Below, piece by piece: positions 1-4,906 of a stretch of DNA of 8,428 nucleotides; positions within the stretch are counted from its first letter, which is position 1, and each line of letters starts with the position of its first letter. Where the stretch lies: positions 1 to 8,428 of the forward strand of contig JACQOY010000128.1 of the NCBI GenBank assembly GCA_016207765.1, given 5' to 3'. This stretch comes from Deltaproteobacteria bacterium. GTDB taxonomy: Bacteria > UBA10199 > SBBF01. Under the pieces are notes generated by a model. That model was given only the letters and a program-made list of their open reading frames with translations. It ran no database searches and was not told the DNA's origin. A program made the position numbers and the translations under genes.

Positions 1-296
1 CGCAGAACAGCTGAAAGCATGGCTACACCCTTTTAGGTAAAGGCATTGGGATTTGCACGGCGGATACCACCCCAACTTGAAGTCACAATTTGTGACTTCA
101 AGATTTCGAATTCACTGTCGGACAGTTGGAACATAAAATCATCGGGAAACCGGGCGATATTGCGTTTTACAGCCTGGATTAGGACTTTTGGCTCCACTTC
201 GTAGAGATCAGCCAGATACACGCTGAGGATCACTTTTTGGCTTCGGATGAGATAAATGCGCCTATCGATTCGCTCTGATGGAATGAGCTGATTCAT
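1..296 (-). pseudogene. ORF6N-domain protein, interrupted by an in-frame stop and cut by the window edge
   Basis: The ORF6N domain is a DNA-binding domain found in phage antirepressor-like and chromosomal accessory proteins. The N-terminal 87 residues fit it: IYLIRSQKV, an LADLY motif, [16 protein letters not shown], then [10 protein letters not shown] and NPNAFT. Family members normally continue FTEQGVAMLSSVL. Here the codon after FT (33-35) is TAA, and the same frame then reads KGVAMLSAVL up to the left edge. The stop therefore replaces the expected Glu and the downstream domain sequence is intact, which indicates a recent nonsense change. Translation would start at ATG 294-296, with AGGGAGGG 2-3 nt upstream. 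The fragment ending at 33 might still be made. About 134 nt of AT-rich DNA (297-430) precedes it, with no convincing promoter. The family call is confident. The pseudogene call assumes no sequencing error and no stop recoding. Confidence 0.8.
76..102. repeat. 27-bp perfect inverted repeat inside the ORF6N gene
   Basis: The arm CTTGAAGTCACAA (76-88) is followed by one base and by its exact reverse complement TTGTGACTTCAAG (90-102). It lies in the codons for [10 protein letters not shown], a region usually conserved in ORF6N proteins, so part of the symmetry may follow from protein constraint. The 13-bp stem would form a strong hairpin in the mRNA. Confidence 0.8.
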
Positions 297-430
297 AACC
301 CTCCCTTTTTCTAAGGACGCATTTTGCGACCTTAAAGATTCACCTCAAAAACTTACTGAAATGGTTTTCGGCAGAAAAACCCCCAAAGTTGCTTTTTTTC
401 TGAAAAATTTTTGTGAAGAAAAAATAAAAC

Positions 431-616
431 CTACGACCGGTGGGATTGACGAAGATTTTTAATGCCAAAATAGAGAAACCAGAGGCCGCAGAGAATAGCT
501 ATTACTCCGACAAACAGAGAGACTTCTCTGTTTAAAGGAATCCAATCACCACCTAATAATCCCGTCGAGAATCCCTTTTTTCTTAGGACAAAAACTCCAA
601 GATAAGTCATCGCCAA
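431..616 (-). CDS. Small two-helix membrane protein, unknown function
   Basis: The family is not recognised. From TTG at 616 the product is 61 residues, with a short hydrophobic N-terminus (TYLGVFVL), a basic turn (RKKG), a soluble stretch (GGDWIPLNRE), a clear membrane helix (VSLFVGVIAILCGLWFLYFGI) and a basic tail (KNLRQSHRS). The start is doubtful. The frame is open upstream to 712 without ATG, GTG or TTG, and the upstream codons read RYKKLLLLTPGLA, which would complete a first membrane helix. CTG at 656-658, overlapping the end of the upstream gene (stop 651-653) and preceded by a GGGGGA stretch, would give such a protein by translational coupling. No good ribosome binding site precedes TTG 616 or ATG 610. 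Tight linkage to the 651-1148 gene suggests one transcript. It could be an immunity or accessory membrane protein, but that is only inference. Confidence 0.55.
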   Translation of the reverse strand: MAMTYLGVFVLRKKGFSTGLLGGDWIPLNREVSLFVGVIAILCGLWFLYFGIKNLRQSHRS

Positions 617-650
617 GCCCGGGGTGAGTAAAAGAAGTTTTTTATAACGA

Positions 651-1148
651 TTATTCAGAACTATTTTCCCCCGCAGTATGTGCCATCGAGACCGCAGTGC
701 AAGCGTGGCTTATCGGTTCCGTGGAAGGTGGAATTCCCGGGACAAAACTTCCAACGCACTCCACCGTATTCTTTATCACCTCCTGCCCCTGCGGCGTTGA
801 GGCCGCGCCTGCCAGCGAATACCAAGCCGATTGTGCCGTATTCCAGGCGGCAAGGCCAACAATTTTTGCGGCACGGCACAGACCGACGCCGGCGCGAATC
901 AAAAACCCTCCCGCCGCAGGGAGGATATCCAATCCACTCACTACCCCCGCAGAGAGTCCAAAACCGGCGGCAAAAACCCCCGTTCCGGCGGCAACCCCCG
1001 AAACAACCGCCTTTTTGGCCTGGTTAAAATATTCCTTCTTGAATTCTTCCCCGTTTTTGAAGCCGGAGAGTGCGGCTTGATAATCCCACGGGTCCATCCG
1101 GGGATCGGGATAAACAGGATAAGACTGCTGAGAAATTTCGTTGGACAT
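651..1148 (-). CDS. Gly/Ala-rich protein with glycine-zipper-like hydrophobic segments, unknown function
   Basis: This 165-residue protein has a polar N-terminus rich in Pro and Tyr (about 1-40, YPVYPDPRMDPWDY). Two hydrophobic Gly/Ala-rich segments follow, about 47-72 (with GVAAGTGVFAAGFGLSAG) and 75-103, then a polar tail with Cys at 91, 131 and 150. The repeated small-x-x-small pattern resembles glycine zippers, which in known proteins allow close packing of membrane helices. There is no signal peptide at the N-terminus. The ATG at 1146-1148 is well supported by AAGGAGGA seven nt upstream. The gene probably shares a transcript with the small membrane gene ending at 431. I do not recognise a family. 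A membrane-inserting effector or a plain membrane protein are both possible. The gene itself is well supported and its function is unknown. Confidence 0.72.
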   Translation of the reverse strand: MSNEISQQSYPVYPDPRMDPWDYQAALSGFKNGEEFKKEYFNQAKKAVVSGVAAGTGVFAAGFGLSAGVVSGLDILPAAGGFLIRAGVGLCRAAKIVGLAAWNTAQSAWYSLAGAASTPQGQEVIKNTVECVGSFVPGIPPSTEPISHACTAVSMAHTAGENSSE

Positions 1149-1202
1149 AAAAAATCCTCCTTCCCTGTTGAGTAAGCAATTCTCGTGCCATTTCCGGCAG
1201 GG

Positions 1203-1227
1203 TTAGGGTGTAGAGTTTAGGGTGTAG
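1203..1227. repeat. Two direct copies of TTAGGGTGTAG
   Basis: TTAGGGTGTAG occurs at 1203-1213 and again at 1217-1227, a 14-bp period. It lies 55-80 bp upstream of the ATG of the 165-residue protein. It may be a protein-binding site in that gene's promoter region or simply a short tandem duplication. Confidence 0.55.
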
Positions 1228-1286
1228 GGAAAACAAGGGGTTAGAATGATGGGGAGTGATTCATTGCTCCCGGTTGGGTTGGCTGA

Positions 1287-1334
1287 TCGACCGATTTTCG
1301 GACGGTACCGTCCAATTTTGAGACGATTTTCGGT
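1287..1334. promoter_or_regulatory. Cluster of palindromes downstream of the XRE gene, operator-like
   Basis: A perfect 14-bp palindrome GGACGGTACCGTCC lies at 1300-1313. It is flanked by two near-identical copies of CGATTTTCGG (1292-1301 with CCGATTTTCGG, and 1324-1333) about 32 bp, or three helical turns, apart. The cluster starts right after the XRE stop and lies upstream of the 651-1148 gene, so it could be an operator for that gene or a weak terminator for XRE. There is no T-tract to support a classical terminator. Confidence 0.4.
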
Positions 1335-1568
1335 CTATTCTTTGATTTGAACGCCGCGGGGGGTGATAATGATATTCGTTTTAAAGGCCTTGGCAAGGCA
1401 ATGGAGGACCCACAGGGAGGGATTTTTGAGGACCTTGGGGGATTCGAGCTTTTGGTAGTACTTGAGGCTGACGCCGAAATTCTCGACAAAGTCTTGGTTG
1501 AGCCCGCGCTGGGTTCTGACTTTGACCAACTGCCGGGCAAGTTCTTTGAGCAACTGGGCCTTTTGCAA
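1335..1568 (-). CDS. XRE-family (Cro/C1-type) helix-turn-helix repressor
   Basis: This 77-residue protein consists almost entirely of one HTH domain. ARQLVKVRTQRGLNQDFVENFGVSLKYYQKLE (11-42) matches the XRE pattern, with residues 24-44 forming the helix-turn-helix. LKNPSLWVLHCLAKAFKTN (47-65) supplies the last helices, and a short tail follows. The start is TTG at 1566-1568, preceded five nt upstream by AAGGAGG, which decides the start. That ribosome binding site lies inside a 20-bp palindrome (1571-1590), and a second palindrome of the same core sits 46 bp further out on the promoter of the divergent gene. Autoregulation is the natural reading: the protein would repress itself and the 1669-1839 gene. 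No toxin-like partner is recognisable, so an antitoxin role is possible but unproven. Confidence 0.85.
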   Translation of the reverse strand: MQKAQLLKELARQLVKVRTQRGLNQDFVENFGVSLKYYQKLESPKVLKNPSLWVLHCLAKAFKTNIIITPRGVQIKE

Positions 1569-1570
1569 GA

Positions 1571-1590
1571 AAACCTCCTTTTGGAGGTTT
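1571..1590. promoter_or_regulatory. Palindromic operator candidate O1, overlapping the XRE ribosome binding site
   Basis: AAACCTCC-TTTT-GGAGGTTT is a perfect palindrome with 8-bp arms. On the minus strand its GGAGG is the ribosome binding site of the XRE gene. If transcribed in full it could also fold into a hairpin in which CCUCC masks that site. A weak minus-strand -10 (TATCAT, complement of 1592-1597) abuts it. Confidence 0.65.
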
Positions 1591-1609
1591 GATGATAGAC
1601 GAATCGCCC

Positions 1610-1639
1610 TTTACATAAACCTCCGATAGGAGGTATAAT
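1610..1639 (+). promoter_or_regulatory. Near-consensus sigma70-type promoter for the 1669-1839 gene
   Basis: TTTACA (1610-1615), an 18-bp spacer, and a perfect TATAAT (1634-1639). The predicted transcription start near 1646 gives a leader of about 23 nt before ATG 1669. Palindrome O2 fills the spacer and overlaps the -10, so a bound repressor would block polymerase. Confidence 0.75.
1617..1636. promoter_or_regulatory. Palindromic operator candidate O2, overlapping the -10 box
   Basis: AAACCTCC-GATA-GGAGGTAT has the same CCTCC-N4-GGAGG core as O1, with one mismatch in the outer arm. Two copies of one palindrome around a divergent XRE gene are the usual layout of repressor sites. Confidence 0.65.
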
Positions 1640-1668
1640 TTTTCAACGCTTTAAGAGGGAGTCGATTC

Positions 1669-1839
1669 ATGGACGATTCACCGGTCAAGTTTGTTTTCTC
1701 GTTTGACGACATGAGGAAATTGTTTGAGGACCTGCTGAAACTTTATGATGAGTTTGAAGAAGGAGAGTTTAGGCGGGCCTATCCGCATTTGAATGAACTT
1801 CTGGATACCGTTGTTGAAACAAACATTTTCAATAAATAA
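1669..1839 (+). CDS. 56-residue acidic protein divergent from the XRE repressor, unknown function
   Basis: The protein reads MDDSPVKFVFSFDD, then MRKLFEDLLKLYDEFEEG, and ends LLDTVVETNIFNK. It is strongly acidic and mostly amphipathic helix, with no signal peptide, membrane helix or recognised motif. Support for a real gene is contextual but good: AGAGGGAG seven nt before ATG 1669, a TTTACA/TATAAT promoter at the right distance, and two palindromic sites shared with the divergent XRE gene. Possible roles are an antirepressor or protein inhibitor of the XRE protein, or a small member of a toxin-antitoxin-like pair. These are inferences from layout only. A Cro-like function is unlikely because there is no helix-turn-helix. 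Confidence 0.65.
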   Translation: MDDSPVKFVFSFDDMRKLFEDLLKLYDEFEEGEFRRAYPHLNELLDTVVETNIFNK

Positions 1840-1885
1840 ATTGGTTGATTTGGGGGCGGATGACGCCGGTGGGCGCATTGAGTGG

Positions 1886-1998
1886 GCGCCAAACGGGTGA
1901 CGCGAGTGGGCCCCCCAACAGAGGTTGAAGGCCGCTCCTCCCTTCGTCGGCCTGAAACCGATGGTGGGGGTGACGAAGCGGCAGGCCCCGTTTGGCGC
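1886..1998. other. Intergenic block with nested inverted repeats, possible structured RNA
   Basis: The outer arms GCGCCAAACGGG (1886-1897) and CCCGTTTGGCGC (1987-1998) are perfect complements. Inside them CCCCCCA (1911-1917) can pair with TGG-T-GGGGG (1962-1970). At the tip, GGTT-GA-AGGCC (1923-1933) pairs with GGCCT-GA-AACC (1949-1959), leaving a tandem G-A/G-A mismatch that is common in folded RNA. It could be a leader of the 2110-2721 gene, an independent small RNA or a DNA repeat. The strand is not determined and no family was recognised. Confidence 0.35.
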
Positions 1999-2032
1999 GC
2001 GAGTGCGCGGGAAAATTCAATGGTTTTTTCCA

Positions 2033-2040
2033 CCAAACGG
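2033..2040. promoter_or_regulatory. Third copy of CCAAACGG upstream of the membrane regulator
   Basis: CCAAACGG occurs at 1889-1896 and 2033-2040, and inverted at 1988-1995. The middle copy could pair with either outer one, or all three could be protein-binding sites for the adjacent winged-helix regulator. No clear promoter is visible between here and ATG 2110. Confidence 0.25.
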
Positions 2041-2109
2041 CGATAAATTCTGTCGTATGCCCCGCACCGGATGGTTTTCGAAAAACGGACCGAAATTTTT
2101 GTGGAACCC

Positions 2110-2721
2110 ATGATCGATTTGAAGAAAAAATTCAACGAGATGTCGGTCTTATCCCCCCTTCTGACTCTCTACACCCTGATTTATTTGGGGCTGATGATCT
2201 ACGACTTCGCGGCGCGGGAAAAATTCGACATGCCGGTCGGGATGATGGCGGTTTACATCGCCTTGGTGGGGGCCTATTCAGCCGACAAGGAAATCAGACG
2301 ATGGATGGGAAACGAGGCGCCATCGAAAGGCGGGGCCATTTTTGTCTATGCTTGGCTGGTTTTCTTTTTGGTGGCTTTTCTGATTCAGAGCTTTGCCCCC
2401 ACTTTCACCATGCCGGAGGATTTGACGGCGGTGAGTTTGCAGGTTTTGGGAATTTTCTTCGGTTCCAAGGCGAGTAAGAAGATCTACGAACTGAAAACGG
2501 GAAAGGGTGAAGAGATGTTGAGCCGACAGGACACGGTCTTGGCCATGATCAAGGAAAAAGGAAAGGCGGCCAAAAGAGATATTATGGAGGCGCTGAAAAT
2601 TTCGGACAGCACGGCGGGCCGTTTGTTGGATGAGATGGAACGGAAGGGGGCGATTATTCAGGTGGGACAACACAAGGACACCTATTACGTTGTCGGGCAG
2701 TCCGCCAATAAAGCCGATTAG
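2110..2721 (+). CDS. Membrane-anchored winged-helix DNA-binding protein
   Basis: The 203-residue protein has three clear and one weaker membrane helices: about 12-34 (LSPLLTLYTLIYLGLMIYDF), 41-57, 75-96 (AIFVYAWLVFFLVAFLIQSF) and 104-118. A cytoplasmic linker and a C-terminal winged helix follow at about 136-196. The DNA-binding part reads TVLAMIKEKGKAAKRDIMEA, then a recognition helix SDSTAGRLLDEMERKG (165-180) and a wing ending TYYVV. This is the architecture of one-component membrane regulators, but the specific family is not recognised. The start is uncertain. ATG 2110 is preferred because it begins just before the first helix with a basic KKK. ATG 2071 would add 13 residues. Neither has a strong ribosome binding site. 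The gene is followed by a GCCCC-phased array instead of a hairpin terminator. Confidence 0.8.
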   Translation: MIDLKKKFNEMSVLSPLLTLYTLIYLGLMIYDFAAREKFDMPVGMMAVYIALVGAYSADKEIRRWMGNEAPSKGGAIFVYAWLVFFLVAFLIQSFAPTFTMPEDLTAVSLQVLGIFFGSKASKKIYELKTGKGEEMLSRQDTVLAMIKEKGKAAKRDIMEALKISDSTAGRLLDEMERKGAIIQVGQHKDTYYVVGQSANKAD

Positions 2722-2742
2722 CAACAATCAGGGACAAACAGC

Positions 2743-2886
2743 GCCCCGCTTCGCCCCCGGACCGCCCCAAATACGCCCCATTTGCGCCCCAGGCCAAAAA
2801 CGTGGGGCGGAAATACCCTTCATACCGCCCCGTTGCGCCCCAAATAAGCCCCGGATGCGCCCCATTTCGGCCCAAAATACGCCCCA
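2743..2886. repeat. 11-bp-phased GCCCC array (about 11 degenerate units in two blocks)
   Basis: GCCCC begins at 2743, 2753, 2764, 2775 and 2786, then at 2827, 2837, 2848, 2859, 2870 (GCCCA) and 2881. Spacing is 10 or 11 bp within each block and 41 bp between blocks. Units resemble GCCCCAAATAC and GCCCCATTTGC. A single inverted copy, GGGGCGG at 2804-2810, lies in the gap and can pair with CCGCCCC on either side. The array fills the gap between the winged-helix gene and the tRNA. The period is not a multiple of three, so it is not a protein repeat. On the plus-strand RNA this is C-rich and regularly spaced, as in Rho loading sites. On the minus strand the runs of G separated by about 7 nt could form G-quadruplexes. 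Confidence 0.75.
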
Positions 2887-2937
2887 GTGAGAAAAATCTT
2901 GGAATTGATCCCAGTTGTTGATAAACCACGTTCCTCT

Positions 2938-3010
2938 GGGGCAGTAGCTCAGCTGGGAGAGCGCCTCGTTCGCAACGAGGAGGTCGGCGGTTCGATCCCG
3001 CTCTGCTCCA
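2938..3010 (+). tRNA. tRNA-Ala (anticodon CGC)
   Basis: A complete 73-nt cloverleaf. The acceptor GGGGCAG pairs with CTGCTCC, the D-arm is GCTC/GAGC, the anticodon stem is CCTCG/CGAGG around loop TTCGCAA (anticodon CGC, reading GCG), and the T-arm is GGCGG/CCGCT with loop TTCGATC. The third acceptor pair is G-T, the G3-U70 pair that identifies alanine tRNAs. The discriminator is A. CCA is not encoded, as CAA follows. A weak promoter-like TTGGAA/GATAAA lies 15-40 bp upstream. A strong terminator follows. Confidence 0.96.
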
Positions 3011-3018
3011 CAATAAAA

Positions 3019-3049
3019 CCGTCCACACATTTGTGTGGGCGGTTTTTTT
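3019..3049 (+). terminator. Intrinsic terminator of the tRNA gene
   Basis: CCGTCCACACA and TGTGTGGGCGG form an 11-bp stem with one G-T pair and a two-base loop, followed by seven Ts. It begins nine nt after the tRNA end. Confidence 0.93.
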
Positions 3050-3091
3050 ATGACTGTTGAGGGAACGAACCGTTCGCCAAAGGTGGAAAAA

Positions 3092-3140
3092 GGTTCGACA
3101 GCGAAGCAGTACCCGAAGGGTATCCCGCTTAAGCTCCACA
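3092..3140 (+). repeat. Partial duplicate of the tRNA-Ala 3' end, attachment-site-like
   Basis: ATCCCGCT-TAA-GCTCCACA at 3122-3140 matches ATCCCGCT-CT-GCTCCACA at 2995-3012 of the tRNA, 16 identical bases with one small indel. Upstream, GGTTCGA (3092-3098) matches the tRNA T-arm, with about 23 nt inserted between the two parts. The insert contains the hairpin TACCC-GAA-GGGTA (3110-3122). This could be a tRNA remnant left by integration or excision of an element, or a chance match. Confidence 0.45.
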
Positions 3141-3202
3141 TATTACAAAGTCGCTGATTGGGTGAATATTCAAAATAATTTCAAAGAGATATCACATGAA
3201 AA

Positions 3203-3231
3203 TTGACTGCTCGTGTCATTCCTGACATAAT
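3203..3231 (+). promoter_or_regulatory. Sigma70-type promoter of the lipoprotein gene
   Basis: TTGACT (3203-3208), a 17-bp spacer and CATAAT (3226-3231) in an AT-rich stretch. The predicted start near 3238 gives a leader of about 50 nt. Confidence 0.75.
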
Positions 3232-3290
3232 AATATATTAAATTTCTATCATTACTAAATAATCCTTGGGTCGGGAGAAGGAGTCATTTT

Positions 3291-4811
3291 ATGGATAAAA
3301 AATTTCACGTTGCACTGGCTTTTATTCTTGCCGTCAGTCTGGGCGCTTGCGGGGGGAGCGGTTCTTCGGATTCATCGGGAACCGAATCGGAGGTGACAAA
3401 CGCCTACCCGACCGATCTCGCCCTGGCCTCTCCGTTTGCCGCCGGTTCGAGCGTCGCTTCCCTCAAGAAACAGGAAGGGGAGGAGGCAACGCCGCTGACC
3501 TTCGAAGACAAAAAGGAGAAAATCGGCGAAATTCTCGATGCAGACACCTCTGAAGGATGCTTTAATTTTTCGGGGGAAATGAAGGGGGAGGAAGAGTTCT
3601 TCGACTGCTATGGTCCCCCTCTCGATTTGGGGGGAACCCACGAAGATGGAATCATGAACGAGATGAATGATCCCCTCCCCGGCGGGGATTTGGGGATCTG
3701 GCTGGAAAATGAAGGGGACGAGGCCTGCATTTCGGCCAAGGTGAACTCCTCTTTTGAGGCCGCCGAGGGAAGGACCGATTTTGCCCAGTGGGTGACCGCC
3801 TCGATCCTTTGTGTGGCCAACCAAAACGGCGTTGCACTCCCCGCCGATGGAGGAAGTGTCGATCTCACCGACGAGGTTGCCGCCGCGCTTGCCGAACTCT
3901 CGGCGGCCCCTTTCACCCCCGGTTCGGTAACTATTGCAAACGCGGGGGGCACATATACAACGGCCATGACGGGAACCACCACGACCCCTGAAGGAGATTC
4001 GCTGACTGTTTCGATGAGCCTCACGCATATGCCGCTTGATGCCACAAACACAACATTCAAGGGGCTCCTCCAGCACCGGGTTTCCGGCGATATCTTTGAC
4101 ATGCTGGCCAACTGTCCGGACGGAACAAACACGGCAGGGGGATCGGTCCTCTACGAAAAGGAATCGGCCAGTTCGCTGAAGGTCCGCTTCAAACAGGGAA
4201 TTTTCTGCGGCGAGGCGAGCGCTGACGATGTCTTTGATGCAAACGGCGAGGCTGATCCCACAAACAAATACGCCTCCGCCTCCGAAATGGAGGACTGCGC
4301 CGGAACCGTGGAGGACAGTTCCAACGGATGGGGGGATACCTTTGTCAACTCCGTCATGAATCTCAACCCGGAAACCGGCTATGGGAGTATGTATTGGGCC
4401 TGGCAGGCCGGCCGGTGCGACGGCAACACGCGGGTCTTTAGCGCCTCCATCTCGGCTGACGGCGGCACCGCCGGAGCCCCCGGAGGATGCGGCTACTTCG
4501 GCTTTGGACCCGACACCGCGGAGGATACAGTCGGCGACACCGACGGGATGATCTGCAACTGGGCCGGCCCCGGGGCGGGCAACTTCGGTAGCAAGACAAT
4601 ACAGGATCTGGTGCAACGCCAGTGCGTCACACTGGAGGATAATGTGTATGTCTCTATCGCTGATCAACTCAACATCGCCTATGGCCCGACAAATGACTGT
4701 AACGCGAACGCGGAGCTTACCTGCGACGGAGCGGCCTGCGTGACCACAAACGATCTTCTGGATATCGACGAGATGGTATTCACGGCGCCCACGCCACCGG
4801 ACCCGCTGTGA
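3291..4811 (+). CDS. Cysteine-rich secreted lipoprotein, unknown function
   Basis: A 506-residue protein with a type II signal peptide: basic MDKKFH, a hydrophobic core ALAFILAVS, and lipobox LGAC with the lipidated Cys at 20. It is followed by a flexible Gly/Ser linker (GGSGSSDSSG). Gly at +2 would favour outer-membrane sorting under the E. coli rule. The mature part is acidic, rich in Gly, Thr and Asp, and has 14 further cysteines (90, 106, 146, 174, 275, 306, 336, 376, 400, 422, 445, 470, 478, 483), an even number consistent with disulfide bonds. DADTSEG and GDTDGM resemble metal-binding loops but fit no named motif. AGAAGGAG lies eight nt before the ATG, and a TTGACT/CATAAT promoter precedes it, so it is probably monocistronic. 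A palindromic element lies just past its stop. No known family is recognised. Confidence 0.88.
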   Translation: MDKKFHVALAFILAVSLGACGGSGSSDSSGTESEVTNAYPTDLALASPFAAGSSVASLKKQEGEEATPLTFEDKKEKIGEILDADTSEGCFNFSGEMKGEEEFFDCYGPPLDLGGTHEDGIMNEMNDPLPGGDLGIWLENEGDEACISAKVNSSFEAAEGRTDFAQWVTASILCVANQNGVALPADGGSVDLTDEVAAALAELSAAPFTPGSVTIANAGGTYTTAMTGTTTTPEGDSLTVSMSLTHMPLDATNTTFKGLLQHRVSGDIFDMLANCPDGTNTAGGSVLYEKESASSLKVRFKQGIFCGEASADDVFDANGEADPTNKYASASEMEDCAGTVEDSSNGWGDTFVNSVMNLNPETGYGSMYWAWQAGRCDGNTRVFSASISADGGTAGAPGGCGYFGFGPDTAEDTVGDTDGMICNWAGPGAGNFGSKTIQDLVQRQCVTLEDNVYVSIADQLNIAYGPTNDCNANAELTCDGAACVTTNDLLDIDEMVFTAPTPPDPL

Positions 4812-4815
4812 GAGG

Positions 4816-4888
4816 CAAACAAAGAGGGGTCCTTTTGTCTTCGCAATTTTTGTAAGCCGCCCTGAGGGTGGGGACCCCTCTTTGTTTG
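4816..4888. repeat. Short hairpin element E1 between convergent genes, probable terminator for both
   Basis: The arms at 4816-4832 and 4872-4888 are perfect 17-bp reverse complements, running from CAAACAAAGAGG to GGTCC, around a 39-nt interior. The arms end in TCTTTGTTTG, so the stem could act as a terminator on either strand, although the loop is long. It fills nearly all of the 95-bp gap between the lipoprotein and kinase stops. Its left half (4829-4860) matches 32 nt of the element at 8141-8373 with one mismatch, in opposite orientation. Confidence 0.8.
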
Positions 4889-4906
4889 GAAACTCGTGCC
4901 AGCAAG

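Noticed and set aside
680..1175. Three plus-strand frames of 114-127 codons
   Set aside because: They are antisense shadows of the 651-1148 gene, with Pro/Arg-rich, low-complexity products and no start signals.
1779..2135. A 118-codon minus-strand frame and a nested 63-codon frame
   Set aside because: They cover the inverted-repeat block and antisense of the 56-residue gene. The product is Pro/Arg/Ser-rich without a motif, and no good ribosome binding site was seen.
2743..2886. CRISPR array
   Set aside because: Units are only 10-11 bp, without spacers of usual length, and no cas gene is present.
3063..3105. Small hairpins GAACG-AAC-CGTTC and TTCG-ACAG-CGAA
   Set aside because: Stems of four or five pairs are too short to support a feature by themselves.
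2654..3141. Minus-strand frames encoding AERDRTADLLVANEALSQ
   Set aside because: This peptide is the reverse complement of the tRNA-Ala gene, a well-known false protein.
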